Part shown: piece by piece, positions 16,889-25,122 of the stretch
Layout: every line of letters starts with the position of its first letter
Numbering within the stretch: position 1 is the first letter of the stretch
Notes under the pieces: model-generated
Seen by the model: the letters and a program-made list of their open reading frames with translations, nothing else
The model's database searches: none
What the model was told of the DNA's origin: nothing
Assembly (NCBI GenBank): GCA_016788565.1
Contig: JAEUSP010000063.1
Location: 1 to 64,000, forward strand
Reading direction: 5' to 3'
Source of the DNA: Chlorobiota bacterium
GTDB lineage: Bacteria; Bacteroidota; Ignavibacteria; OLB7
DNA length: 64,000 nucleotides
Made by a program: the position numbers and the translations under genes

Positions 16889-16984
16889 CTAACGGTTCTT
16901 CTTCTTGTGGCGATTCTTGCGCAGTCTCTTTTTCCGCTTGTGGGTGGCCATTTTATGGCGCTTCCGCTTTTTTCCGCAGGGCAT
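16889..16984 (-). CDS. 31-aa basic ribosome-associated protein (AURKAIP1/COX24-like)
   Basis: The minus-strand frame from ATG 16984 to TAG 16889 encodes MPCGKKRKRHKMATHKRKKR followed by LRKNRHKKKNR. More than half the residues are Lys, Arg or His. This is the conserved tiny Bacteroidota protein related to the AURKAIP1/COX24 domain of mitochondrial small-subunit proteins and believed to bind the ribosome. It has its own promoter box (17052-17059). Overlooked by usual length cut-offs. Confidence 0.8.
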   Translation of the reverse strand: MPCGKKRKRHKMATHKRKKRLRKNRHKKKNR

Positions 16985-17051
16985 GGTTGTCGCTCCGAAA
17001 AACGTTGAATGTATGTGTTGTTTGTTCTGACTGATTCCAAAAAAGGGACTG

Positions 17052-17059
17052 CAAATATA
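17052..17059 (-). promoter_or_regulatory. TAnnTTTG promoter box for the 31-aa gene
   Basis: On the minus strand TATATTTG fits the Bacteroidota -7 consensus. It lies 67 bases upstream of ATG 16984, giving a leader of about 60 nt. The -33 element is not clear. Confidence 0.5.
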
Positions 17060-17118
17060 GGTTGCTCAAGCCAAAATGCCGCCCCTTCTCGTGAATTTCT
17101 TTCTGCCGCTACAAACTG

Positions 17119-17928
17119 CTACTTGGTGGCCCCTTGCTGTTGCCCGGCGGGGGGGTGTCCGGTTTTCAACATCTCGATCACCTGCTTGGCGCGTTCGGCT
17201 TGGGGGGTGTTGGGGGCCTTGTCAATCACCTCCTGCAACCACAACCGTGTGCTGTCGCGATCCCGCTTGCTGATGTAAAACATGGCCAGGTTGTACGAAG
17301 CATTCACATGGTCATCGAACTCCTTCGCCACCTGTTGCAGTATGGCGATTGCCTCATCCACCAATCCCGATTCAAACATCGCCGTTGCCATGTCGGTGCG
17401 GACATCGGGATTTTTGGGGTCGGTTTTCAGATAGGTGCGGTAGTTCGGCACCGCATCGGTGAAGAGCTTGGCATCGTACTGGGCGTTGGCAAGCATCAAC
17501 CTTGCTTTGGGGTCGTTCGGGTTCTGCTTGGTGACGGTCATCAGGGAGTCAATCAGCTTCAGCAGCTGTGGCGAGGCGGCTTGCTCCGTTGGTGGGTGCC
17601 CTGCCGGAAGCTCGTCGCTGCTGGCTGCGTTCCCCGCCTGGGGTGGTGCTGCTGGCGCGCCGGGCGCAGGTTTTTCAACCGGTGCAGCAATGACGTACAG
17701 AACGAACGTCAGCCCAATCGCAAGGATTCCCATGGCCATGTAGCTTCTTCCCATCGAACGTTGTTTTGGGGAAGGGGGGAGCCCTGGTTGTGAGGTTTGC
17801 TGCGTGGCGGATACTCTGGTGGAATCATCAACCAACGGCGACAATGGTTCGCCACAGGTTGAGCACTCCGTTTCGGTTGCTTTGTTGATTGCCCCGCACG
17901 CTGCGCAGGCGCGTTTGTTATTCTCCAT
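17119..17928 (-). CDS. Zinc-ribbon, membrane-anchored TPR protein
   Basis: 269 residues. The N-terminal zinc ribbon has two CxxC pairs ('CAACGAINK', 'CSTCGEPL', residues 8-27). One membrane helix at about 61-82 ('SYMAMGILAIGLTFVLYVIAA') is followed by a Pro/Ala linker and then TPR-like helices (about 120-255: 'PKARLMLANAQYDAKLFTDAVPNYRTYL', split here as two repeats, and 'VNASYNLAMFYISKRD'). The zinc ribbon should be cytoplasmic and the TPRs outside. The start overlaps the end of the HU gene by 11 bases, so they form one operon. Probably a scaffold; partner unknown. Confidence 0.75.
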   Translation of the reverse strand: MENNKRACAACGAINKATETECSTCGEPLSPLVDDSTRVSATQQTSQPGLPPSPKQRSMGRSYMAMGILAIGLTFVLYVIAAPVEKPAPGAPAAPPQAGNAASSDELPAGHPPTEQAASPQLLKLIDSLMTVTKQNPNDPKARLMLANAQYDAKLFTDAVPNYRTYLKTDPKNPDVRTDMATAMFESGLVDEAIAILQQVAKEFDDHVNASYNLAMFYISKRDRDSTRLWLQEVIDKAPNTPQAERAKQVIEMLKTGHPPAGQQQGATK

Positions 17929-18244
17929 TATCTCCCTCGTTTTTGATCTCTTCCTTCCCCCGTTTCACCTCCCGATCCACAAACTGGCGTAGCTCGCGGG
18001 AGACTTTGAAGTGAGGGACGTACTGGGTGTCTAACTCCACAACCTCGCCGGTGCGGGGGTTGCGTCCGATGCGTGGTGCGCGTTCTTTCACGCGGAAGAC
18101 GCCGAAGTTCCGCAGTTCAATTGTTTCGCCACGGCACAGGCCATCGGCCACGGTTTTCAGGAAGCCATCCACCACGGCTTCGGTCTCCATTTTGGTTAGC
18201 CCAGTCCCCTGGGCAATCGCATCAACAATGTCCGCTTTTGTCAT
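17918..18244 (-). CDS. HU/IHF family DNA-binding protein
   Basis: 108 residues from ATG 18244; the longer in-frame start would add Tyr/Phe-rich residues with no family match. The classical HU fold is seen: 'MTKADIVDAIAQGTGLTKMET' (split at residue 20 in the family helix), 'LRNFGVFRVKERAPRIGRNPRTGE' with the DNA-bending arm around Arg-Asn-Pro, and C-terminal helix. A charged tail 'KRGKEEIKNEGDNGE' of about 17 residues is added to the usual 90. It bends and compacts DNA. First gene of an operon with the TPR gene. Confidence 0.9.
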   Translation of the reverse strand: MTKADIVDAIAQGTGLTKMETEAVVDGFLKTVADGLCRGETIELRNFGVFRVKERAPRIGRNPRTGEVVELDTQYVPHFKVSRELRQFVDREVKRGKEEIKNEGDNGE

Positions 18245-18416
18245 TTGTGAAGTAGCTGTGAAGTAGCGTGTGAAATGCCATGTGAAGTAACAAGGAAGCG
18301 TTGTCGGCCCGCTCTGCCGAAGCAAGGAATCGTAGCCGACCGGTCTGCTTTGCTTTCCGAAAGTTATATTCCTGCCGTAGCTGAACTATCTAACCAAACC
18401 AATTCTCACAACTGCC

Positions 18417-19304
18417 ATGAGGACCTTCAAACCCTTTCTGCTTTTTGGAGCCACCCTTTGCCTGCTTGCCGCCTGCAAAGATACCGTCCCCGAAGATGAA
18501 AACGCCGCCAACACAGACTCCACCAAGCCAAAGGTTGTCGCAATCGTGAAAGGGGAGCATGGTCGCGGCCCAGACAGTGCCACGCTGGTGGTGAAAACGC
18601 CAGCAAAAGATGAAGTTGTTGGGAAGGACAGCGTGAAAGTTATCGTTGATCTGCAAGGCTACATGTTGGGCTTGCCAACCGAAGGGGAGCAATCGCAGGG
18701 GATCAATTACTCCAAGGATGGGCAGCATATCCACGTCATCATTGACGACAAGCCCTACATGGCGATGTACGACCCAGAAGGATTTATGACCCCGCCGCTG
18801 CCGGAAGGCCCCCACACGCTGCGCGCATTCCCAAGCCGTTCTTGGCACGAAAGCCTGAAGATGCCAGGGGCGTTCGTTGCTCACACCTTCTACGTGGGCA
18901 AAAAAGAAGGGGAGCCAGCATTGAAGGAGGGCGCGCCGCTGCTAACCTACAGCCGCCCAAAAGGTGATTACAAGGAGAAGGACGCGCAAAAAGTGCTGCT
19001 CGATTTCTACATCAGCAACTGCGAGCTGGGGAAGGATAAATACAAAGTGATCGCTTCGATTGATGGCCAAGTAAAGGACACGCTCACCGAGTGGGTTCCA
19101 TATTTCATCGAGGGCTTGAGCGATGGTGAGCACACCGTGAAGCTGCAACTAATTGGCCCCGACGGCCAGCCAATCCCCGGCGCATTTAACTCACCCGAAG
19201 AAAAAATCCGCATCAACCCAACAACGCCAGCCGCCGCGCCAGCCGCAACGCACCAGCATGATAGCGGGATGAAGCATGATTCGGGGAAAGGAGAGGTGAA
19301 GTGA
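18417..19304 (+). CDS. Hypothetical lipoprotein
   Basis: 295 residues with a signal peptide and lipobox 'LCLLAAC' (Cys about 20). The body is beta-rich with two similar segments, each with a 'D-x-K-V-x-V/L-D' strand followed by 'L-x-E/D-G-x-HT-x-R/K' ('LPEGPHTLRAFPSRS' and 'LSDGEHTVKLQLIGPDG'), suggesting two immunoglobulin-like modules. The His-rich tail (HQHDSGMKHDSGKGE) could bind metal. No catalytic motif. Outer-membrane or periplasmic protein of unknown role; stands alone. Confidence 0.7.
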   Translation: MRTFKPFLLFGATLCLLAACKDTVPEDENAANTDSTKPKVVAIVKGEHGRGPDSATLVVKTPAKDEVVGKDSVKVIVDLQGYMLGLPTEGEQSQGINYSKDGQHIHVIIDDKPYMAMYDPEGFMTPPLPEGPHTLRAFPSRSWHESLKMPGAFVAHTFYVGKKEGEPALKEGAPLLTYSRPKGDYKEKDAQKVLLDFYISNCELGKDKYKVIASIDGQVKDTLTEWVPYFIEGLSDGEHTVKLQLIGPDGQPIPGAFNSPEEKIRINPTTPAAAPAATHQHDSGMKHDSGKGEVK

Positions 19305-19560
19305 GAGGTGACCGAGGCGGCCCCATTATCGAAGCCGTGTTTTCTGTTGTGTGGAGGGGTGACGCAGGAAGCAGGAAGTAGGAAGCAGGAAGCAGGAAGT
19401 AGGAAGCAAGAGCGGATGCCTGCGAATGTAGCCCTCCGCTCATGCTGAGCTCCGTCGAAGTATGAGTGGAGCAACCGAACCGAGATTTTTCCTATCGTCT
19501 TTTGCAATTTCTGCTCGTTATTGCAATGTCAGAACATCTCTTCAACACAGATCAGCAACA
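19305..19560. repeat. Intergenic repeats: GCAGGAA/GTAGGAA array and palindromic element
   Basis: A short array of 7-8 base units GCAGGAA and GTAGGAA runs from about 19367 to 19410. A palindrome follows, GCTCATGCTGAG...CTTCGAGTATGAG-like, at 19438-19469; the same palindrome recurs near 24762-24793 and in part near 21345-21365. No gene is seen here besides the start of the next one at 19561. Confidence 0.7.
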
Positions 19561-20217
19561 ATGCACCAACTGCAACTCCAATCAACCACAACCCCTGTTG
19601 GTAAAATGCTTTGCTTGGGGAAGAATTATGAGAAGCACGCAAAGGAGATGGGAGGGGAGGTTCCCCCAAACCCGGTGGTGTTTCTGAAGCCTTCCACCGC
19701 GTTGCTTGGCGATGGAGGAACCGTGCTAATCCCCGCAATCAGCAACGACCTTCACCATGAGGTGGAGCTGGTGGTGGTGATCGGAAAACATGGGCGCGAT
19801 ATTGCGCCAGAACATGCGATGGAGTACATCCTGGGCTATGCCGTCGGGTTGGACATGACCTTGCGTGACGTGCAATCGGCAGCAAAAAAACGGGGGGAAC
19901 CCTGGGCTGTGGCAAAGGGGTTCGATACCTCGGCACCAATCGGCAATGTTGTGCCGAAGGAGCAGGTCCCCGACCCGCACAGCCTGATGCTGAACCTGAC
20001 CGTCAACGGCCAGGTTCGCCAGCATGGTTCCACTGCCGAGATGATCCTGAATATCCCGCAGATCATCAGCTACCTCTCCAGCATCTACACGCTTGAGCCA
20101 GGGGATTGCATCTTCACCGGAACCCCCGAAGGAGTAAGCCAAGTTCAGCCGGGTGATCTTCTTGTTGCTGAAATTGAAGGGGTGAGCAGCCTGCGTGTGG
20201 GGGTTGGCAGAAGGTGA
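19561..20217 (+). CDS. Fumarylacetoacetate hydrolase family protein
   Basis: 218 residues from ATG 19561. The FAH-type fold begins 'KMLCLGKNYEKHAKEMG', with metal ligands in 'HHEVELVVVIGK' (Glu pair) and 'YAVGLDMTLRDVQ' (Asp), and the end motif 'DCIFTGTPEGVSQVQPGD'. This short, single-domain form covers acylpyruvate hydrolases and oxaloacetate decarboxylases (FAHD1-like, YcgM-like). It would split or decarboxylate a 2-keto acid in a Mg2+-dependent reaction. Alone between lipoprotein and phosphoesterase genes. Confidence 0.88.
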   Translation: MHQLQLQSTTTPVGKMLCLGKNYEKHAKEMGGEVPPNPVVFLKPSTALLGDGGTVLIPAISNDLHHEVELVVVIGKHGRDIAPEHAMEYILGYAVGLDMTLRDVQSAAKKRGEPWAVAKGFDTSAPIGNVVPKEQVPDPHSLMLNLTVNGQVRQHGSTAEMILNIPQIISYLSSIYTLEPGDCIFTGTPEGVSQVQPGDLLVAEIEGVSSLRVGVGRR

Positions 20218-20285
20218 TTTGTTGATGTGGAGTTCACCCTCTGCTCACTCACTTCACCTCACTCACACACTTCACCTCACCCCCC

Positions 20286-21263
20286 TCACCCCAATCGGTG
20301 AGCATACCGGATCACTCCATCGGCATCGTGGAAATGGAGGTGGATGCCATCGCTGTTGATCGCCATCCAGACGTAGCCCATGTTGGTTGCCCCGTAGATC
20401 GTGTTCGCTTTCCACGACGTGTCGCGGTGGCCGCCGCCGCCGCCGGAAACCACGTAGCTTACTCCATCAACGGGTTGTAGCAGCTGGATGTCGTGGTCGT
20501 GGCCGCACAGATAGATGGGAACCTTGTGTTTCACCAGCACCTTCTCGAACGCATCGCGCATCCGCTTCAGGTTCCCGTAAATCCCGTTGGAGTACAGCAT
20601 GTGGTGGCCAAACACAATCTTCCACCGCGCATCCGATTTCCCTAACTCGCTATCCAACCACGCGCTCTGCTCGGCGGCGGCTCCTTCGGCAGCGGTTTGC
20701 ACCAGTTGGGTATCCAGCGAAAACAGTTGGGCTGTTGTGCCATCGGGTGCGGTAAGTTTTTGGGTGTAGTAGCGTGCGGGCATCCGCCATTGCGGATTTT
20801 TTTTGGAGTAGGCAACTTGGGCCTCCGGCACAAATCCGTAATCGTGATTTCCAATGGTGGGGAAGAATGGCTGGGTAAGCCCGCGATCATGGTACATCTT
20901 CACGAACTTCCGTTCCCACTGCGGGTCGTCGGCCGATTGCACCCCTTTGGGGTAGATATTATCCCCGGTTGAAATCACGTAATCGCACCCGTACTCGGTT
21001 GCTGTTTGCAGCATGGAGTTGGCCACGCGAGCTTGGCCGCTGGCTCCGGTTCCCCAATCGCCAATCACCAAAAAACGCATCCCCTGCTGGCGCGGAAGAT
21101 TGAACGGAGTGAAGGGGGGAATCGCTTTTGCACCTTTCACCTCCGAGCTTCCGCCAAGCGCGGACCACAGGGCAAAAAGTTTTTCGTGGAAGGCAACGGA
21201 GGTTGCCGCAAAAAGCCCAGCGGTGGCAAGGGCGGTATGTTTCAGGAAGGAACGGCGTTGCAT
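20286..21263 (-). CDS. Tat-exported acid-phosphatase-like metallophosphoesterase
   Basis: 325 residues. The N-terminus 'MQRRSFLKHTALATAGLFAA' is a twin-arginine signal. The calcineurin-like motifs of the purple acid phosphatase/TRAP type follow in order: 'GDWGTG' (about 67), 'STGDNIYPKG', 'GNHDYGF', 'FGHHMLYSNG' and 'CGHDHDIQ'. These bind two metal ions and hydrolyse phosphomonoesters in the periplasm or at the surface. Length and motifs match tartrate-resistant acid phosphatase. Monocistronic; the upstream gap is filled with repeats. Confidence 0.88.
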   Translation of the reverse strand: MQRRSFLKHTALATAGLFAATSVAFHEKLFALWSALGGSSEVKGAKAIPPFTPFNLPRQQGMRFLVIGDWGTGASGQARVANSMLQTATEYGCDYVISTGDNIYPKGVQSADDPQWERKFVKMYHDRGLTQPFFPTIGNHDYGFVPEAQVAYSKKNPQWRMPARYYTQKLTAPDGTTAQLFSLDTQLVQTAAEGAAAEQSAWLDSELGKSDARWKIVFGHHMLYSNGIYGNLKRMRDAFEKVLVKHKVPIYLCGHDHDIQLLQPVDGVSYVVSGGGGGHRDTSWKANTIYGATNMGYVWMAINSDGIHLHFHDADGVIRYAHRLG

Positions 21264-21633
21264 GGGAGATGCCTTGTTGATGAATGAAGCGGGAGGAAGT
21301 TAGGAATTTTAGGGTGGAGATTCGCAGGCTCGGGGTGGCTCCGCTTCATACTTCGACAGGGCTTGGCATGGGCGGAGGGGGGGCATCCGGTGGAAACTCC
21401 AACACTCTCTTCTATTCGGCATTCGGCATTTCTCTCACTGATGGATTGCTGTCAGTTGTCAGTTGTCAGTAGTCAGTTGCAAGAACCAATTCGGCATTCG
21501 GCATTTCTCTCACTGATGGATTGTTGTCAGTTGTCAGTTGTCAGTTGTCAGTGGTCAGTTGCAAGAACCAATTCGGCATTCGGCTGCAAACTCCATTCCC
21601 CTCTTCAATTCGGCATTCGGCATTCGGCATTTC
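21264..21633. repeat. Repeat-filled gap with TCAGTTG arrays and duplicated segment
   Basis: From 21413 on, a unit made of 'ATTCGGCATTCGGCATTTCT', 'CTCACTGATGGATTG', several TCAGTTG/TCAGTAG heptamers and 'CAGTTGCAAGAACC' occurs twice in direct order (21413-21490 and 21489-21580) and then in part (21580-21634). The same heptamers and GCAAGAA-CCAATT tail reappear at 63431-63540. No gene is seen. It sits 3' of polA (minus strand) and upstream of the phosphoesterase. Confidence 0.75.
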
Positions 21634-24519
21634 TTAGTGTGCCTGGTACCAATTCTGGCCGATTCCTGTTTCCACCACCATCGGCACGGGGTCAAGGGGG
21701 AAGCAGGTTTCCATTTTTTCTTTCACGAACGCGGCCACGGCTTCGGCTTGGTGTGCGGGGGCTTCAAACACCAATTCGTCGTGCACCTGCAGAAGCATTG
21801 CTGCATCGGGGAAGGCTGCCGGAAGTTGGCGGTGGATGTCAATCATTGCCAGCTTGATGATGTCGCTGGCGCACCCCTGAATCGGCATGTTGATGGCCGC
21901 ACGCTCCTCGGCCCCACGGGTTGTTGGGTTGCTGCTGTTGATGTTCGCGTAGTGCCGCCGCCGCCCGCTTAACGTCTCAACATATCCCAACGTCCGCGCC
22001 TTTTCCAGCGTGCTGCTGATGTAGTTCTGCACCCCCGGATATTTCTCAAAATAGGTGCGGATTAACTCAGCCGAATCGGTCTTGCTGATCTTCAGCCGCC
22101 GCGCCAACCCGAACGGCCCAATGCCGTACATGATCCCAAAATTCACCTCCTTCGCGCGTCGCCTCATATTTGGCGTGACCTCTTCCGGCGCAACGTTGAA
22201 GACGTTGCTGGCCGTTGCGGTGTGGATGTCGAAATTCTCCTGGAAGGCCCGCACCAACGCTTCATCGCCGCAGATATGGGCCATGATCCGCAGCTCAATC
22301 TGGGAGTAGTCGGCGGAGATAATCACTCCATCTGGTATCCCCGCAATAAACGCCTTCCTGATCTCCTGCCCCATCTCCGAACGGATCGGAATGTTCTGCA
22401 CGTTCGGGTTGTTCGAGCTTAACCTCCCGGTGCTGGTGACGGCTTGGTGGTAGTTGGTGTGAATCCTTCCGGTGCGCCGGTTGATAAGGCTTGGCAGCGC
22501 ATCAACGTAGGTCCCTTTCAGCTTGGCGGCTTGGCGGTACTCCAGCACTTTTTCCGGCAGGGGATGCAGCGCGGCAAGTTCCTCCATCACAAACTGGTCG
22601 GTGCTGTATCCGGTTTTGGTTTTCTTTTTGGTTGGCAACTTCAGCTCAACAAACAGAATATCGGCCAACTGCTTGGGTGAGTTGATGGTGAACGGGTGGC
22701 CGGCTAACTCAAAAATTTCCCCTTGCAGCCGTTCCAGGATTTGGTCCAGGCTGGCGGAGATTTCTTTCAGTGCCGGAACGTCAATAAACACGCCGCGCGT
22801 CTCCATTGCGGTCAGCACTTCCACCAGCGGGAAATCAAATTTTGTGGCGACCTCTTCCAAGCGTTGCGCACGCAGTTCGGTGGTGAGCCGGTTGCAGAGT
22901 TGCAAGGTGATGTCGGCATCTTCGGCGGCGTATTCGGCCACGGCTTCCATCGGGACTTCGCGCAGAGTGGTTTGGTCACGGCCAATCCCAATCAGGTCGG
23001 TGATGGGGACGGGGCGATAGCGAAGAAATCGTTCGGCAAGGGCATCCATTCCGTGGGCTTGGGTGCTGTCCAGAACGTAGCTGGCAATCATCGAATCCAC
23101 CGCAAGGTTGGCCACCACAACCCCGTGCCGTTGCAGCATCGCCATGTCGAACTTTGCGTTCTGGCCACACTTCGGGAGCGAAGCGTTTTCCAAAAATGGC
23201 CCCAACACCGCAAGCGCATCTTCCAGCGGGATTCCTTCGGTTGCCGAGCCACGTTTTTCATCCAGATCAAACAGGTTTTTCCCCTCGGCCGGGCGGGTGA
23301 TTGCGCCTTGCGCTATCGGCACGTAGTAGGCTTCCTGCGGCGTTGCCGAGAAGGAAAGTCCAAGGATGCTGGCGGTTCCCCAATCAAGGCTGTCGGTCTC
23401 CAAATCGAACGAAACCATTGGGCCGGAAGCAAGAGCCGCAACCATCGCCCGAAGCTCCTCCAGCGTCCGAACAATGTGGTAGCGGTGCGGAACGGTGGCA
23501 ATGGTGCGTAGCTCCTGGTTGCCTGCGTTGGAGGATGAAATTTCTGCCGACTCACCCTGGCTCACCTCGGTGGTTTCTGCTGCGGCCACAGATTTTGGGG
23601 TAGTTGGAGCAGAATCTGGCGACTCACTTTCTGCGGCCTCCTGTTGCTCCTGAAACCGTTTGGCCAGCGACTTAAAACCTAAGTCATTGAACAGCGCGAT
23701 CAATGCTGGAGTGTTGGGTGGATCAAGATGAAGGTCTTGGTAACTGACCTCCACCGGCACAGATGTGTGGATGGTGACAAGCTCCTTCGAGAGGAAAGCG
23801 TTGTCCCGATTTTCCAGCAATTTCTTTTTTGTGCCGGCTTTCTCAACGGTCTCAATCGCTTCGTACAGAGCCTCGACGGTTCCGTACTGCTGGATAAGCG
23901 GGATGGCAGTTTTTTCGCCGATCCCTTTCACCCCTGGGACGTTGTCGCTGGCGTCGCCAACCAGAGCCAGCACATCAATCACCCGTTCGGGTGGCACGCC
24001 GAATTTGGCGATTACTCCATCAATCCCCACCACCTCCTGGTCGCCGCCGGGGCGTGTTGGCTTATAGACGAACACGCGGTCGCTCACCAGCTGAAGGTAG
24101 TCCTTATCGGGGGTGACGCAGAAGACTTCGTAGCCATCGGCCTCGGCGCGGCGGGCAAGCGTCCCGATGATGTCGTCGGCCTCGAAGCCGGGCATCTCAA
24201 GGCTTGGAATATGGAACAGCTTGACGATCTCCTTCACGCGGGCAAGCTGCGGGACCATCTCCGGCGGGAACTCGGGGCGGTGGGCCTTGTAGTCGGTGAA
24301 CTGGATATGGCGGAAGGTTGGCTCGGCGGTGTCCCAGGCCACGGCAATCAGGTCCGGCTCTTCCTGCTCCAGCAGGCTGATCAGCGCGGTGACGAAGGCA
24401 AAGGTCCCGCCGGTTGGCTCGCCATTGCGTGCACTCAGGTGGGCGTTAATCAAAGCAAAGTATCCCCGAAACAGGATAGCCATGCCATCAAGCAAGAACA
24501 AGCGTTTGGGTTGGGACAT
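21634..24519 (-). CDS. polA: DNA polymerase I
   Basis: 961 residues from ATG 24519; the in-frame extension to 24723 is only translated repeat DNA. All three domains are present. The 5'-nuclease is at about 1-300 ('LFLLDGMAILFRGYFAL', 'GDASDNVPGVKGIGEKTA'). The 3'-5' exonuclease retains its Asp-x-Glu ('VSFDLETDSLDWG', about 365), so proofreading is probably active, unlike in several other phyla. The polymerase domain has 'ISADYSQIELRIMAHI', 'RRRAKEVNFGIMYG' and 'LQVHDELVFEA'. An acidic linker lies at about 305-340. Fills gaps in lagging-strand synthesis and repair. Confidence 0.97.
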   Translation of the reverse strand: MSQPKRLFLLDGMAILFRGYFALINAHLSARNGEPTGGTFAFVTALISLLEQEEPDLIAVAWDTAEPTFRHIQFTDYKAHRPEFPPEMVPQLARVKEIVKLFHIPSLEMPGFEADDIIGTLARRAEADGYEVFCVTPDKDYLQLVSDRVFVYKPTRPGGDQEVVGIDGVIAKFGVPPERVIDVLALVGDASDNVPGVKGIGEKTAIPLIQQYGTVEALYEAIETVEKAGTKKKLLENRDNAFLSKELVTIHTSVPVEVSYQDLHLDPPNTPALIALFNDLGFKSLAKRFQEQQEAAESESPDSAPTTPKSVAAAETTEVSQGESAEISSSNAGNQELRTIATVPHRYHIVRTLEELRAMVAALASGPMVSFDLETDSLDWGTASILGLSFSATPQEAYYVPIAQGAITRPAEGKNLFDLDEKRGSATEGIPLEDALAVLGPFLENASLPKCGQNAKFDMAMLQRHGVVVANLAVDSMIASYVLDSTQAHGMDALAERFLRYRPVPITDLIGIGRDQTTLREVPMEAVAEYAAEDADITLQLCNRLTTELRAQRLEEVATKFDFPLVEVLTAMETRGVFIDVPALKEISASLDQILERLQGEIFELAGHPFTINSPKQLADILFVELKLPTKKKTKTGYSTDQFVMEELAALHPLPEKVLEYRQAAKLKGTYVDALPSLINRRTGRIHTNYHQAVTSTGRLSSNNPNVQNIPIRSEMGQEIRKAFIAGIPDGVIISADYSQIELRIMAHICGDEALVRAFQENFDIHTATASNVFNVAPEEVTPNMRRRAKEVNFGIMYGIGPFGLARRLKISKTDSAELIRTYFEKYPGVQNYISSTLEKARTLGYVETLSGRRRHYANINSSNPTTRGAEERAAINMPIQGCASDIIKLAMIDIHRQLPAAFPDAAMLLQVHDELVFEAPAHQAEAVAAFVKEKMETCFPLDPVPMVVETGIGQNWYQAH

Positions 24520-25050
24520 GAGACGTGTGTACGAATGGTCGTGAGAATGCGGCGCAAGATACGCGAAGGGAGAAAATGGCGAGTGGTGAAGGTCGAATGT
24601 CGAGTGCCAAATATCGAATCTTGGAGTTATACTCCGAACAGAGTGGTTTGCGAAAAACTCAATCACTGTCATTCCCGCGAAAGCGGGAATCCATAGCACA
24701 CATAGCTGAGTAGAGTTTCGCAAACCAATTTGCGCTGAGTATATCTGCGAACCTCACCCCTGCTCATGCTGAGCCCCGTCGAAGTATGAGCGAGGCCACC
24801 GAACGGCGGATTTTCCCAAGCCCCGTATGGGGCGGCAGTACTTAGCCCAATGGCGTAAGCCTTGGGGAATGGTGCAGACGGCTCGGGATTGGTGAGTTCC
24901 CTAGTGGGCGGAAGAATGGCTGGTGGGAGTGAAGCCTGTTGTCCCATCCGGGGCTTGAAGTTGTTGTGGTGGCTGCTGTTCCCAGGGCTAACGCCGCTGG
25001 GCTGTGTGAGTATCGCCCCATCCCGGGCTAAGAGTGGGAAGGTGAAAGCA
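24520..25050. repeat. Long intergenic region with dispersed repeats
   Basis: Next to polA lies a possible promoter box TATCTTGC on the minus strand (24554-24561). From 24626 to 24743 lies copy A of a MITE-like element (separate entry). The palindrome GCTCATGCTGAG...AGTATGAGCG follows at 24762-24793. The stretch 24800-25050 holds several inverted GGGGATGGG/CCCATCCGGGG-like segments and frames of no convincing coding value. Confidence 0.6.
24626..24743. repeat. MITE-like dispersed repeat, copy A
   Basis: About 117 bp with ends TTATACTC and GAGTATA, subterminal inverted GTGGTTTGCGA/TCGCAAACCA, and a central perfect palindrome ATTCCCGCGAAAGCGGGAAT. Nearly identical to copy B (33842-33958). It encodes nothing and can fold almost completely, as expected of a short non-autonomous transposon. 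Confidence 0.75.
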
Positions 25051-25095
25051 TAAAAAACTTGGACAGATTTGCAATTCAACTGCAAATCTGTCCAA
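25051..25095 (-). terminator. Terminator of the amidase gene
   Basis: Fifteen-bp perfect stem TTGGACAGATTTGCA (25059-25073) with TGCAAATCTGTCCAA (25081-25095), loop of 7. On the minus strand it is followed by GTTTTTTAT. It lies 28 bases beyond the stop codon of the minus-strand gene at 25123. Confidence 0.9.
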
Positions 25096-25122
25096 AAAAT
25101 GTTCTCAGCAAGAGACCAACCC

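Noticed and set aside
18245-18325. Longer HU start at 18325
   Set aside because: The extra 27 residues have no HU similarity and would place the family start inside the protein.
21413-21634. CRISPR array candidate
   Set aside because: The repeated units are heptamer runs and duplicated segments, and there are no unique spacers of constant length.
23728-24696. 322-residue plus-strand frame opposite polA
   Set aside because: polA is unambiguous on the minus strand, and the end of this frame is translated repeat DNA.
24519-24723. Longer polA start at 24723
   Set aside because: The extra 68 residues translate the MITE-like repeat and intergenic sequence, and the family N-terminus starts at the ATG at 24519.
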